Assembly: GCF_900116605.1 (NCBI RefSeq)
Contig: NZ_FPBC01000003.1
Coordinates: 124,001 to 188,000, forward strand
Source of the DNA: Pseudomonas marincola
Lineage (GTDB): Bacteria; Pseudomonadota; Gammaproteobacteria; Pseudomonadales; Pseudomonadaceae
Length of the DNA: 64,000 bases
Reading direction: 5' to 3'
The first letter of the stretch is position 1; each line of letters opens with the position of its first letter. A model generated the notes under the pieces. It saw only the letters and a program-made list of their open reading frames with translations, was not told the DNA's origin and searched no databases. Below are positions 29,142-38,793 of the stretch, piece after piece. A program made the position numbers and the translations under genes.

Positions 29142-29597
29142 TCAGGCCTGCGCGGCTTCGACCCGCAATATCACGCCGTCCTGCCCGATCACTCTGACCT
29201 TGCTGCCGCTGGGCATGTCGGGGCCGCTGACCAGCCACATCGAACCGCCTGCCTTGATCTTGCCGCGCCCGCTGCTGATGGGCTCGAACAACTCAAACTC
29301 CTTACCCAGCAATTCACTGCCGCGCATATTCAAGCCGGGTTGATCCGACGGTTTGGCAGCGGTGCGCTGGCGCTTCCACCAAAGCACAGCGCTCAGAATC
29401 GACAACACGGCAAACAGGATGAACTGCAGAGCCCACGGGGTTTGCGGCAGGAGAAAGGTGATCAGGCCAACGCCTGCGGCGGCAATTCCGACCCATAACA
29501 GGTAACCCCCGGCGCCAAAAACTTCAAAAATCAGCAGTACGGTGCCCAGCGCAAGCCAATCCCAAAACGTTAACTGGTGTAAAAAACTCAACATCAT
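29142..29597 (-). CDS. NfeD-family membrane protein
   Basis: 151 residues: three or four membrane helices (residues ~6-75) followed by an OB-fold domain (LNMRGSELLGKEFELFEPISSGRGKIKAGGSMW), the short NfeD/YbbK form without the ClpP-like protease domain. NfeD proteins pair with SPFH proteins, and this ATG overlaps the qmcA stop by one base (TGATG). Likely acts with QmcA in membrane microdomains or in quality control of membrane proteins; exact role unknown. Confidence 0.87.
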   Translation of the reverse strand: MMLSFLHQLTFWDWLALGTVLLIFEVFGAGGYLLWVGIAAAGVGLITFLLPQTPWALQFILFAVLSILSAVLWWKRQRTAAKPSDQPGLNMRGSELLGKEFELFEPISSGRGKIKAGGSMWLVSGPDMPSGSKVRVIGQDGVILRVEAAQA

Positions 29598-30517
29598 CAA
29601 GCCTGCTTGTCGCCGAAGGTTGCTTTGACAATTTCGCCGATTCCGCCCACCGAACCGATGATCTGGCTGGCTTCCAATGGCATCAGAATTACCTTGCTGC
29701 TGTCGGCGCTGGCCAGTTGGCCGAGTGCGTCGACATACTTCTGTGCGACAAAATAGTTAATCGCCTGGACGTTACCGCTGGCGATGGCTTCCGAGACCAG
29801 ACGGGTTGCTTCGGCTTCGGCGGCTGCTGCACGCTCACGCGCTTCTGCTTGCAGAAAAGCGGCCTGACGTTCGCCTTCAGCTTCGAGGATCTGCCCCTGT
29901 TTCTTGCCTTCAGCGGTGAGAATAGCGGCTGATCGCGAACCTTCAGCTTCCAGAATCTGCGCACGCTTGAGGCGCTCGGCTTTCATCTGGCTGGCCATCG
30001 CATTGACCAGATCGGCGGGTGGGGTGATGTCCTTGATTTCGATGCGGGTGATCTTGATTCCCCACGGCGCGGTCGCTTCATCCACGGTACGCAGCAGGCG
30101 CTCGTTGATTGCATCGCGTTGGCTGAGCATGGCATCGAGTTCGAGCGAGCCGAGCACGGTGCGGATATTGGTCATCACCAAATTGCGGATCGCATGCTCA
30201 AGGTTGTTCACCTCGTAGGCCGCTTGCGCCGCATTGATCACCTGCGAAAAGCATACGGCGTCGATCTGCACGATGGCGTTGTCGGCGCTGATGACTTCTT
30301 GCGGCGGGATATCCAGCACGGTTTCCATCACGCTGAGCTTGTGGCCGATACGGTCGACCAGCGGCACGATGATATTGAGGCCCGGTTTCAGCGTGTTGGT
30401 GTAGCGGCCGAAACGCTCAACCGTCCATTGCGAGCCTTGTGGCACCACCTTGAAGCCCATAAACAGAATGGCGACCGCGAGGACGACAAACAGAATGATG
30501 ACACTGCCGATTTCCAT
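29597..30517 (-). CDS. qmcA: SPFH/stomatin-like membrane protein QmcA
   Basis: 306 residues: N-terminal membrane anchor ([19 protein letters not shown]), SPFH/band-7 domain ([32 protein letters not shown] onward) and a long alanine/glutamate-rich coiled coil ([33 protein letters not shown], residues ~190-240) with repeated EAEG units. Such proteins oligomerise in the membrane and influence proteases such as FtsH. First gene of the qmcA-nfeD operon. Confidence 0.92.
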   Translation of the reverse strand: MEIGSVIILFVVLAVAILFMGFKVVPQGSQWTVERFGRYTNTLKPGLNIIVPLVDRIGHKLSVMETVLDIPPQEVISADNAIVQIDAVCFSQVINAAQAAYEVNNLEHAIRNLVMTNIRTVLGSLELDAMLSQRDAINERLLRTVDEATAPWGIKITRIEIKDITPPADLVNAMASQMKAERLKRAQILEAEGSRSAAILTAEGKKQGQILEAEGERQAAFLQAEARERAAAAEAEATRLVSEAIASGNVQAINYFVAQKYVDALGQLASADSSKVILMPLEASQIIGSVGGIGEIVKATFGDKQA

Positions 30518-30669
30518 GTGGATGTTCCTTGTTGATCAGTGCTGACGGGGCGCATCTAAACACAGCTGAAAAAAGCCGGGCGTTAGCAACCTCGCGATTT
30601 CTTTCATGCGCGGCAGCAGATTGCTACTAAGTGCGCATTTGTGCCAAAAATTGCGCACTTACATCCCAG

Positions 30670-32454
30670 TCACTTGTGCTCACTCTGTGGCGTGACCCTT
30701 AAAACCTCGGTAATGGTTGTCAGTCCTGCGGCAACCTTTTGCGCACCGGATAAGCGCAGGCTGCGCATGCCTTCCTTGAACGCCTGACGGCGCAGGGCAA
30801 CCAGATCGGTGTCTGCCGACAACATGGACTTGATTCCGTCGTTGAGCAACATGATTTCATACACCCCGGCGCGGCCCCGGTAACCCGTGTCGCGGCACTC
30901 AAGACAGCCAACAGCAGTGTGCGCACCAGTCGGTAGCGGCGCGCTCCACGGTTTGGTCAGGTTCTGCCAGTCTTCTTCGGCGAGTTCGACCGGCGCCTTG
31001 CAGTGCGGGCAAAGCGTACGCACTAAACGCTGAGCCATTACCCCGAGCAGCGTGGCCCGGAGCAGGTAATGCGGTACGCCCAGTTCGAGCAGGCGGGTGA
31101 TGGCGCTTGGCGCATCGTTGGTGTGCAGCGTCGAGAGTACGAGGTGGCCGGTGAGCGCCGCCTGAATCGCCATCTCAGCGGTTTCCAGGTCGCGGATCTC
31201 GCCGACCATGATGATGTCCGGGTCCTGACGCATCAGGGCGCGCACGCCGCTGGCAAAGTTCAGATCGATATTGTGCTGCACCTGCATCTGGTTGAAGCTC
31301 GTCTCGATCATTTCGATCGGGTCTTCAATGGTGCAGACGTTGACCTCTTCGGTCGCCAGTTGTTTGAGCGTGGTGTACAGCGTGGTGGTCTTGCCGGAAC
31401 CTGTGGGGCCGGTCACCAGAATGATGCCGTTGGGTTGGCTGGTCATGCTTTCCCAGCGGCGCAGGTCGTCTTGCGAGAAGCCCAACTGGTCGAAGCTTTT
31501 AAGCAGCACCTCGGGGTCAAAAATACGCATGACCATTTTTTCGCCGAATGCGGTCGGCAGGGTTGAGAGGCGCAGTTCGACTTCGCCGCCTTCTGGGGTT
31601 TTGGTCTTGACCCGGCCATCTTGCGGACGGCGTTTCTCGGCTACGTTCATCCGTCCCAGGCTCTTCAGGCGGCTGACCACGGCCATGGTGACCTGCGGCG
31701 GGAACTGGTAAACGGTATGCAGCACGCCATCGATACGAAAACGCACGCTGCCACGTTCACGACGCGGCTCGATGTGGATATCACTGGCGCGCTGCTGGAA
31801 GGCGTACTGAAACAGCCAGTCAACAATATTGACGATATGCGCGTCGTTGGCGTCCGGCTCCTGATCCTGATTGCCCAGATTGAGCAACTGCTCGAAGTTG
31901 CCCATGCCGCTGACTTTCATGTCTTGAGCGGTGGCGCCAGTGACTGACTTGGCCAGGCGATAAAACTCGACGGTGTAGCGTTGAATATCGCTCGGGTTGG
32001 CGACAACGCGCTTGATCGGCCGCTTGAGTACGTGGGTCAGGTTGGCTTCCCAACTGCTTACCAGCGGTTGCGCGCTGGCAATTGTGACCAGATCGGAGGT
32101 GGCCGATACCGCGAGAATCTTGTGCCGCTGGGCAAACGCGTAAGACATCAACGGCGTAACCGATGCAACATCAATCTTCAGCGGGTCGATGCGCAAGTAA
32201 GGTTGGTTGACGTGCTCGGCCAGCCAGACAGTGAGGGTTTCCAGGTCGAGCATCTTGCCGGGATGTTTGCCATCGGCAACTTGCTGGGCGGCCAGAAACT
32301 CCAGCGGATGCTGGTGGTTGTGGGTGGCGCTGCGGCGTATGGCCAGGCACTTCTCTGCGTCGTCCTGATCGATTCGACCCTGGCTGACCAGGTCGCGCAA
32401 AAGGTCGCCGAGGTCCAGTACCCGATCCTGGGTGGGGGTGGATAATGCCGACAT
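30670..32454 (-). CDS. Orphan GspE/PilB-family secretion ATPase
   Basis: 594 residues: N-terminal MshEN/GspE-N-type domain (~60-170), then the GspE core with Walker A TGPTGSGKTTTLYTTLK near residue 350, Asp box TIEDPIE, Walker B QDPDIIMVGEIRD, His box TGHLVLSTLHTND, and a tetracysteine zinc site (CPHC...CLEC, ~475-515). All catalytic motifs are intact. No other type II secretion or type IV pilus gene is in the window; an isolated GspE-like gene at this place is also known in P. aeruginosa, so its partners are elsewhere or unknown. Confidence 0.9.
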   Translation of the reverse strand: MSALSTPTQDRVLDLGDLLRDLVSQGRIDQDDAEKCLAIRRSATHNHQHPLEFLAAQQVADGKHPGKMLDLETLTVWLAEHVNQPYLRIDPLKIDVASVTPLMSYAFAQRHKILAVSATSDLVTIASAQPLVSSWEANLTHVLKRPIKRVVANPSDIQRYTVEFYRLAKSVTGATAQDMKVSGMGNFEQLLNLGNQDQEPDANDAHIVNIVDWLFQYAFQQRASDIHIEPRRERGSVRFRIDGVLHTVYQFPPQVTMAVVSRLKSLGRMNVAEKRRPQDGRVKTKTPEGGEVELRLSTLPTAFGEKMVMRIFDPEVLLKSFDQLGFSQDDLRRWESMTSQPNGIILVTGPTGSGKTTTLYTTLKQLATEEVNVCTIEDPIEMIETSFNQMQVQHNIDLNFASGVRALMRQDPDIIMVGEIRDLETAEMAIQAALTGHLVLSTLHTNDAPSAITRLLELGVPHYLLRATLLGVMAQRLVRTLCPHCKAPVELAEEDWQNLTKPWSAPLPTGAHTAVGCLECRDTGYRGRAGVYEIMLLNDGIKSMLSADTDLVALRRQAFKEGMRSLRLSGAQKVAAGLTTITEVLRVTPQSEHK

Positions 32455-32576
32455 GGGACTCCCTGCAGAAATTACGATGGCTCAAAGCGTGAGGCCAAGT
32501 ATGCAGATTGTCTGCCTGCCCGGTCTAATTTTGTAGATTAGTCGAGCTATGTGCAGCTAACACAGCGGTTTTACTC

Positions 32577-32623
32577 GCAGCCGCGGGGGCTGCGGTAAAG
32601 GCCGCCGGCAGAAAACCGGCGGC
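32577..32623 (-). terminator. Two adjacent GC-rich hairpins after the CYTH-CHAD gene
   Basis: GCCGCCGG/CCGGCGGC (32601-32623) with a seven-base loop and CGCAGCC/GGCTGCG (32577-32594) lie just downstream of the minus-strand stop. There is only a short thymine run, so termination strength is uncertain. Confidence 0.5.
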
Positions 32624-32632
32624 GGGCAGGGG

Positions 32633-33997
32633 TTATTTAACCAGTTGGCGCCATGGCTTCAGGCTATTGAGTGCGATCGCCTGCGTTTGGCGATCAGCCA
32701 GAACTTCCTCGCTGATCGGGCTGGCGGCCAGTGCATAAAACTTGATCAGCTCACCGTACAGGCGGTCGACTTCGGCTACGTCGAGCACCCCACGCGCCAG
32801 TTTCAGCCAAGCCAGCAAACGCTCGATACGCGGCATTTGCTCGGCCAGATCTTCCGGCTGCTGCTGGTAGCGCTTGAGTTGCAGGGCCTGGCCTTCTTCG
32901 GCAAGCAGAGTTGGCAGCCAGTTGCCCAGAGGCGCTGCGCCCTGACGATTACCGCGGTTGTTGCGTGTGGCCGTCCAGCTGCGGGCCAGTAACCAACGCG
33001 ACAGGTTCAGCGAAAACAGGCCCCAGCGGGTTTGCTTAAGTTCTTCTGCGAACATTTCAGGGGCCGCTTTACGCACCGCTTCGTCGTCCTGACCGGCCTG
33101 CAGGCGCGGGCGCCAGTCATTGAGCATGGCATCGAGCAGTTGGCGCAATTCGCTGCTGCTGGCGCGCGGAGCCGCCTGGCCAAGGCTGCCGAGCAGAGCA
33201 CGCAAGTAAACCAGTTGTTCAAACCAGTCATTAAGCAAACGCCAGTGGCCGTTGAAGCGGTATTGCTCAGCCAAGCGCTGGCTACTGCCCAGCAGGTGCC
33301 AGGCCAGTGCAGCGAAGGCGTCATCAAGGCTTTGTTCGGCGTTCAGTTCCGGTGCCGGCAGGCTCAGGGAATAGCTGTCGGCATCGAACAGGCGATAGCC
33401 GCGCTCGGCTTTGCTGATATCGCACGGCATCAAAGGCAGGTCGGCTGCCAGTTCGGCGGCGAGTTCCAGCAGCGCTTGCGGTTCACCCTGGCGCAACTCA
33501 AGCTCCAGCTCGCAGATTTCTTCCTGCTGCTTGCCGGCAATCACTTTGCCGAGGTCGAGTGCGGCCTCGATAACCACTTTGCTCTTGCCACGGCCCCAGG
33601 CGATATCGGCGCGTTGGCGGGTGAAGTCGGTGGTGAAGATCGGCTTGAGCTGCTTTTTGTCGAGCTCGGCCAAGGCTTGCGGCCAGCAGGTGTCATCGAG
33701 TTTCTTGAGGTCGAGTTTGGCTTTATCCAGATGCCAGTCCCACTCATTACGCTCGGATAAACCCGCTACACTTTGACCTCGGGTTTTAAGCGTCTGAATG
33801 AAAGCATCGCCATCACGGCGTAAACGCAAAGCGACTTTCGCCTGAGCCAGGTCACGATCAGGCGTGTCGAAGTACTGGTTTAATAGCTCGCGAGGCTCCC
33901 AACCGCTCTTGTTGCGCTTTTTCAGCAACGGATGATCTTGCAGAGCAATAAGGGTTTCGCGGCTAACCCGCAGCTTGATTTCAGTTTCTTTGACCAT
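32633..33997 (-). CDS. CYTH and CHAD domain protein, inorganic triphosphatase-like
   Basis: 454 residues in two domains. The N-terminal CYTH domain (1-200) has the diagnostic ExExK motif (E4, E6, K8 in ETEIKLRV) and the arginine/glutamate-rich tunnel strands (ALRLRRDG, ICELELELRQGE); related enzymes such as YgiF hydrolyse tripolyphosphate. The C-terminal CHAD domain (~220-450) is helical and rich in Arg/His/Lys; CHAD domains bind polyphosphate. Divergent from the DUF47-pit genes, which supports a phosphate-related role. Confidence 0.9.
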   Translation of the reverse strand: MVKETEIKLRVSRETLIALQDHPLLKKRNKSGWEPRELLNQYFDTPDRDLAQAKVALRLRRDGDAFIQTLKTRGQSVAGLSERNEWDWHLDKAKLDLKKLDDTCWPQALAELDKKQLKPIFTTDFTRQRADIAWGRGKSKVVIEAALDLGKVIAGKQQEEICELELELRQGEPQALLELAAELAADLPLMPCDISKAERGYRLFDADSYSLSLPAPELNAEQSLDDAFAALAWHLLGSSQRLAEQYRFNGHWRLLNDWFEQLVYLRALLGSLGQAAPRASSSELRQLLDAMLNDWRPRLQAGQDDEAVRKAAPEMFAEELKQTRWGLFSLNLSRWLLARSWTATRNNRGNRQGAAPLGNWLPTLLAEEGQALQLKRYQQQPEDLAEQMPRIERLLAWLKLARGVLDVAEVDRLYGELIKFYALAASPISEEVLADRQTQAIALNSLKPWRQLVK

Positions 33998-34108
33998 GAT
34001 GGTGTTTTTTTGCGCCTACTATGAATTTGTGACAGGCCGATGACCGTGCTGGCGAGCTGCCGGACTGATCCGTATACTTGCCGCCTTCTTAAATCAGGGG
34101 TCCACCCT

Positions 34109-34786
34109 ATGCCAATCAATCCGTTTGTAAGCCTGTTCGGTCGTTCACCCATCGGACCGATGCAGCAACACATCGCCAAAGCCCACGAGTGCGCGGCGAA
34201 CCTTGTGCCCTTCTTTGAAGCCGTTATGGCGGAAGACTGGACCAAAGTTGAACAGGTACAACAGGACATGGCTCGGCTCGAAAATGAAGCCGACAAACTC
34301 AAGAAAAGCGTGCGTCTGCACCTTCCAAAGAATTTGTTTTTGCCAGTGCCCCGTTCGGACTTGCTTGAACTGCTCAGTGTACAGGACAAAATCGCCAACC
34401 GTGCCAAGGACATTGCCGGCCTGATGCTCGGCCGCAGCATGACCATCCCGGCGTCCCTGCAGCCTGAGATGCTTGCCTTCGTGCGCCGCTGTGTTGAAGC
34501 CAGCGCGCAAGCCCTGAAAGCCATGAAAGAACTCGACTCGCTGCTCGAAGCCGGCTTCGGCGGCCGCGAAGCTATGCTGGTTGAGTCCATGGTCATGGAG
34601 CTTGAAGAAATCGAGCGTGACACCGACGTGATGCAGATTTCGATCCGTCGTGCGCTGTTTAAACTGGAAAAGGACCTTCCTGCAGTCGACGTGATGTTCC
34701 TCTACAAGGTCATCGAGTGGCTGGGTGATGTGGCTGACCGCGCAGAGCGTGTCGGTAACCGACTGGAGCAGCTGCTGGCGCGCTAA
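34109..34786 (+). CDS. DUF47/TIGR00153 family protein, phosphate transport accessory
   Basis: 225 residues, all helical and PhoU-like (SPIGPMQQHIAKAHECAANLVPFFEAV; DWTKVEQVQQDMARLENEADKLKKSVR). This family is almost always encoded next to a PiT phosphate transporter, as here (36 bases upstream of pitA), and is thought to regulate it. ATG 34109 (MPINPFVSLFGRS) is the standard start; the upstream extension in frame is unlikely. Confidence 0.92.
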   Translation: MPINPFVSLFGRSPIGPMQQHIAKAHECAANLVPFFEAVMAEDWTKVEQVQQDMARLENEADKLKKSVRLHLPKNLFLPVPRSDLLELLSVQDKIANRAKDIAGLMLGRSMTIPASLQPEMLAFVRRCVEASAQALKAMKELDSLLEAGFGGREAMLVESMVMELEEIERDTDVMQISIRRALFKLEKDLPAVDVMFLYKVIEWLGDVADRAERVGNRLEQLLAR

Positions 34787-34822
34787 GCGCCAGTGTTCTT
34801 TCTGGATTAACGGAATTATTTT

Positions 34823-36091
34823 ATGTCTCTGATTGCGGATTACGGCATCGTACTCCTGGTTCTTGCCTGTATTTTCGGCTTCTTCATGGCCTGGGGCGTC
34901 GGCGCGAACGACGTTGCCAACGCGATGGGTACCTCCGTTGGCTCGCGGGCTCTGACCATCAAGCAGGCGATTTTCATCGCCATGATCTTTGAGTTCACCG
35001 GCGCCTATCTGGCCGGTGGGCAGGTCACAGAAACCATCAAGAGTGGCATTGTCGACGCGTCGATGATCAGTCCCGGGCTGATGGTGCTGGGCATGATGTC
35101 GGCGCTGCTTGCGGCGGGTACCTGGCTGCTGATCGCATCGACCAAGGGCTGGCCGGTTTCGACCACTCACTCGATTGTGGGTGCGGTCATCGGTTTCGCC
35201 GCGGTGGGTGTGTCCTTTGATGCCGTTCACTGGTCCGGTGTTGGCCCGATTGTCGCCAGCTGGGTGGTCTCGCCGGTGCTGTCCGGCCTGGTCGCATTCG
35301 GTGTGTTCATGAGCGTGCAGAAGTTGATCATCGACACCGATAATCCTTTTGCCAACGCCAAACGCTTCGTGCCGCTGTACATGTTTGCCACCGGCTTCAT
35401 GGTGTCGATCATGACCATGACCAAAGGCCTCAAGCACATCGGTCTGGACCTCTCGGCGTTTCAGGGTTTCCTGGTTTCGCTGGGCGTAGGCACCGGTGTC
35501 ATGGTGCTGGGTATCATTTTGCTCAGCCGTATCAAGATCGACGTTGAAGCGGACAAGTCGTTCCACTTCGCCAGCGTGGAAAAAGTTTTTGCCGTGCTGA
35601 TGATCTTCACCGCCTGCTCCATGGCGTTCGCCCACGGTTCCAACGACGTTGCCAACGCAGTGGGCCCGCTGGCGGCCATCGTTGGGGTAATCAATTCCGG
35701 TGGCGAAATGGTCGGCGCCAAAGCCGCTCTGCCAAGCTGGGTATTGCTCCTGGGTGCGGTTGGTATCGTTATCGGTCTGGCCACTTACGGCTACAAGGTA
35801 ATCGCCACCATCGGCAAGGAAATCACTGAGCTGACGCCGAGCCGTGGCTTCGCTGCCGAGCTGGCTACCGCGACCACCGTTGTGGGCGCCTCGGCTATCG
35901 GCTTGCCAGTCTCGACAACTCACACATTGGTGGGCGCCGTTCTTGGCGTTGGTATCGCGCGCGGTATCGGTGCGCTGAACCTGGGCGTAATCGGCAAGAT
36001 TTTCATGTCCTGGCTGATTACTTTGCCGGTGGGCGCGGCACTGTCGATTTTCTTCTTCTTCATCTTGCGCGCTATTTTCGGCTCGGTTTGA
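34823..36091 (+). CDS. pitA: Low-affinity inorganic phosphate transporter, PiT family
   Basis: 422 residues with about ten membrane helices. The two PiT signature repeats are complete: GANDVANAMGTSVGSRALTIKQA near residue 29 and HGSNDVANAVGPLAAI near residue 272, and each half also has the VSTTHSIVGAVIG / VSTTHTLVGAVLG motif. It imports metal-phosphate with protons across the inner membrane. Cotranscribed with the DUF47 gene. Confidence 0.95.
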   Translation: MSLIADYGIVLLVLACIFGFFMAWGVGANDVANAMGTSVGSRALTIKQAIFIAMIFEFTGAYLAGGQVTETIKSGIVDASMISPGLMVLGMMSALLAAGTWLLIASTKGWPVSTTHSIVGAVIGFAAVGVSFDAVHWSGVGPIVASWVVSPVLSGLVAFGVFMSVQKLIIDTDNPFANAKRFVPLYMFATGFMVSIMTMTKGLKHIGLDLSAFQGFLVSLGVGTGVMVLGIILLSRIKIDVEADKSFHFASVEKVFAVLMIFTACSMAFAHGSNDVANAVGPLAAIVGVINSGGEMVGAKAALPSWVLLLGAVGIVIGLATYGYKVIATIGKEITELTPSRGFAAELATATTVVGASAIGLPVSTTHTLVGAVLGVGIARGIGALNLGVIGKIFMSWLITLPVGAALSIFFFFILRAIFGSV

Positions 36092-36098
36092 TGTTGCC

Positions 36099-36127
36099 AA
36101 CGACAGCCGCGCAATGCGGCTGTCGTT
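36099..36127 (+). terminator. Perfect 12-bp hairpin after pitA
   Basis: AACGACAGCCGC pairs with GCGGCTGTCGTT around a five-base loop (36111-36115), eight bases after the stop codon. No thymine run follows, so it is a candidate Rho-independent terminator without a tail, or a 3' stabiliser. Confidence 0.6.
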
Positions 36128-36218
36128 AATCCCACGGTTCCATCTTCTCCCGCATTGCCTCTATGATGGGGCCAATGGCCTGCGATAGTTTTCCAGGCCG
36201 CCTGCGTGGAGACTGCTG

Positions 36219-37373
36219 ATGCCACTGCCATCTTTCAAAGATCAATTTGCTGCGCTGATTGCTGCGCCTTCGGTGAGCTGTACTCAGGCTAACTGGGACC
36301 AGAGCAACCGGCCGGTGATCGAGCTGCTGTCTGCGTGGCTGGAAGATCTCGGCTTTAGCTGCGATGTGCAGCAAGTCTCTGCCGGCAAATACAATCTGCT
36401 CGCCAGCTATGGCTCCGGCCCTGGCGGTTTAGTGCTGGCCGGGCATACCGATACTGTGCCGTTCGATGCCGAATTGTGGCAGACCGACCCGCTCAAATTG
36501 ACCGAGGCGGACGGCCGCTGGATCGGCTTGGGCAGTTGCGACATGAAGGGGTTCTTTGCCTTGATCATCGAGGCGGTGAAACCTTTGCTTGAGCAGCGCT
36601 TCAGCCAGCCGTTGCTGATTCTGGCAACGTGCGATGAGGAAAGCTCGATGGCCGGTGCGCGTGCATTGGCCGAGGCGGGCAGGCCGCTGGGGCGGGCGGC
36701 GGTGATTGGCGAACCGACCAGCCTCAAGCCCATTCGCATGCACAAAGGCATCATGATGGAGCGCATCGACATTCTCGGGCGCAGTGGCCATTCGTCTGAC
36801 CCGTCGCTCGGTCACAGTGCGCTGGAAGCCATGCAGGCGGTCATGGGTGAATTGCAGCAACTGCGCAAGCAGTGGCAAAGCGAGTTCAACAACGCCCAGT
36901 TCACGGTGCCGCAACCGACTCTGAATCTGGGCTGTATTCATGGTGGCGACAACCCCAATCGTATCTGCGGGCAATGCTCACTGGAGTTCGACTTGCGCCC
37001 TTTACCGGGCATGCAACCCGAAGCACTGCGCGCGGCGATTCGCCAGAAGCTGCAGCCGCTGGCCGAGCAGCATCAGGTCAAGATCGACTATGCGCCGCTG
37101 TTCCCAAGTGTGCCGCCGTTCGCGCAGGATGCCGACTGCGAGCTGGTTCGCGTTGCCGAGCGTCTCACCGGCCACACCGCTGCAGCAGTAGCCTTTGGCA
37201 CCGAAGCGCCTTATCTTCAGCAGCTTGGCTGTGAGACGCTGGTGCTCGGCCCCGGCAATATCGACTGCGCTCACCAACCCGGCGAGTACCTTGATATGTC
37301 ACGTTTGCAGCCGACAGTGCGTCTGTTGAGTGAGCTGATACAACACTATTGCCTGACCCCGATTAAACCCTGA
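36219..37373 (+). CDS. argE: Acetylornithine deacetylase
   Basis: M20 metallopeptidase of 384 residues that hydrolyses N2-acetylornithine to ornithine. Zinc-site motifs: LAGHTDTVPFD (~74-84), GLGSCDMKGFFALI (~105-118), TCDEESSMAGA (~135-145) and the final histidine region GPGNIDCAHQPGEYLD (~347-362). It is next to argA, the first enzyme of the pathway. Most pseudomonads recycle acetyl groups with ArgJ, so ArgE and ArgJ may coexist. Confidence 0.93.
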   Translation: MPLPSFKDQFAALIAAPSVSCTQANWDQSNRPVIELLSAWLEDLGFSCDVQQVSAGKYNLLASYGSGPGGLVLAGHTDTVPFDAELWQTDPLKLTEADGRWIGLGSCDMKGFFALIIEAVKPLLEQRFSQPLLILATCDEESSMAGARALAEAGRPLGRAAVIGEPTSLKPIRMHKGIMMERIDILGRSGHSSDPSLGHSALEAMQAVMGELQQLRKQWQSEFNNAQFTVPQPTLNLGCIHGGDNPNRICGQCSLEFDLRPLPGMQPEALRAAIRQKLQPLAEQHQVKIDYAPLFPSVPPFAQDADCELVRVAERLTGHTAAAVAFGTEAPYLQQLGCETLVLGPGNIDCAHQPGEYLDMSRLQPTVRLLSELIQHYCLTPIKP

Positions 37374-37439
37374 ATGTGAGGAGCGCCCCGTTGATGCAGT
37401 TGCGACGATAACCGGTCGGTACGTTTTGCTGGAGTGAAT

Positions 37440-37464
37440 GAGCCTGCAAGGCTCCTTAATTTTC
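37440..37464 (+). terminator. Short hairpin between argE and argA
   Basis: GAGCCT/AGGCTC with a three-base loop is followed by CTTAATTTT, 20 bases before the argA start. It may partly terminate argE transcripts. Confidence 0.45.
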
Positions 37465-37483
37465 ATGTTTCACAGGCACTTAC

Positions 37484-38782
37484 ATGCACGATTACGTCAA
37501 CTGGCTGCGCCACGCTTCGCCCTACATCAACGCCCACCGTGACTGCACCTTTGTGGTGATGTTGCCCGGTGAGGGCGTTGCTCATCCCAACTTCGGTAAT
37601 ATCGTCCACGACCTGGTGCTGTTGCACAGCCTCGGTGTGCGACTGGTGCTGGTGCACGGCTCGCGCTCACAAATCGAGGCGCGTCTGAATGCGCGTGGTA
37701 TCACGCCACATTTTCACCGCGACATGCGGGTAACCGACGGGCCAACCCTTGAATGCGTGATCGACGCTGTTGGCCAACTGCGTATCGCCATTGAGGCGCG
37801 TCTGTCGATGGACATGGCCGCCTCGCCCATGCAGGGCGCCCGCTTGCGGGTTGCCAGCGGCAATTTTGTCACCGCGCGGCCTATCGGTGTGGTCGATGGC
37901 GTGGATTATCACCATACCGGCGAAGTGCGCCGGGTCGACCGCAAGGGCATTGGCCGCCTGCTGGATGAGCGCAGTATCGTGCTGCTGTCATCGCTCGGCT
38001 ATTCGCCCACCGGCGAGATTTTCAATCTGGCCTGTGAAGACGTTGCCACCCGGGCTGCAATTGATCTGGGCGCCGACAAGCTGCTGCTGTTCGGGGCAGA
38101 CTGCGGTTTGCTGGATGAGAATGGCGCGCTGATTCGCGAGTTGCGTCCCCAGCAGGTGCCGCAACACATGCAGCGTCTGGCCGGCAATTATCAGGCAGAG
38201 CTGCTCGAGGCGGCAGCACAGGCGTGCAAGGCCGGGGTGCGGCGCACGCATATCGTCAGCTACGCCGAAGACGGTGCGCTGCTCAACGAGCTGTTCACCC
38301 GCACCGGTAACGGTACGCTGGTGGCGCAAGAGCAATTCGAGTCTCTGCGCGAGGCGACCATTGATGATGTGGGCGGCTTGATCGAGCTGATCAGCCCGCT
38401 GGAAGATCAGGGCATTCTGGTGCGCCGTTCGCGCGAGGTGCTGGAGCGCGAGATCGAGCAGTTCAGCATTGTCGAACGCGAAGGGCTGATTATTGCCTGT
38501 GCCGCGCTTTATCCAATTGCCGACTCGGATTTTGCCGAGCTGGCGTGCCTGGCGGTCAATCCAGCCTATCGCCACGGCGGTCGTGGCGATGAGCTGTTGG
38601 CGCGCATCGAGTCGCGGGCCAGAGCGTTGGGCATGAAGACCCTGTTCGTGCTGACCACGCGCACCGCGCACTGGTTTCGTGAGCGTGGTTTTGTGCCCAG
38701 CAGCGTCGAGCGCCTGCCTGCTGCCCGCGCATCGCTGTACAACTTCCAGCGCAACTCCAAGGTCTTCGAGAAGGCGCTGTAA
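37484..38782 (+). CDS. argA: N-acetylglutamate synthase
   Basis: 432 residues, bifunctional architecture of classical ArgA: an amino-acid-kinase-like domain (1-285, LVLLHSLGVRLVLVHGSRSQIEARL), which binds the feedback inhibitor arginine, and a C-terminal GNAT acetyltransferase domain (~290-432, LACLAVNPAYRHGGRGDELLARIE). It catalyses the first committed step of arginine synthesis. A 110-base gap separates it from argE; both are on the plus strand. Confidence 0.95.
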   Translation: MHDYVNWLRHASPYINAHRDCTFVVMLPGEGVAHPNFGNIVHDLVLLHSLGVRLVLVHGSRSQIEARLNARGITPHFHRDMRVTDGPTLECVIDAVGQLRIAIEARLSMDMAASPMQGARLRVASGNFVTARPIGVVDGVDYHHTGEVRRVDRKGIGRLLDERSIVLLSSLGYSPTGEIFNLACEDVATRAAIDLGADKLLLFGADCGLLDENGALIRELRPQQVPQHMQRLAGNYQAELLEAAAQACKAGVRRTHIVSYAEDGALLNELFTRTGNGTLVAQEQFESLREATIDDVGGLIELISPLEDQGILVRRSREVLEREIEQFSIVEREGLIIACAALYPIADSDFAELACLAVNPAYRHGGRGDELLARIESRARALGMKTLFVLTTRTAHWFRERGFVPSSVERLPAARASLYNFQRNSKVFEKAL

Positions 38783-38793
38783 GGCCGCGAACG

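Noticed and set aside
34145..36100. Long open frame (651 codons) antisense to the DUF47 and pitA genes
   Set aside because: Both sense genes are unmistakable families; the antisense product is low-complexity and without known motifs.
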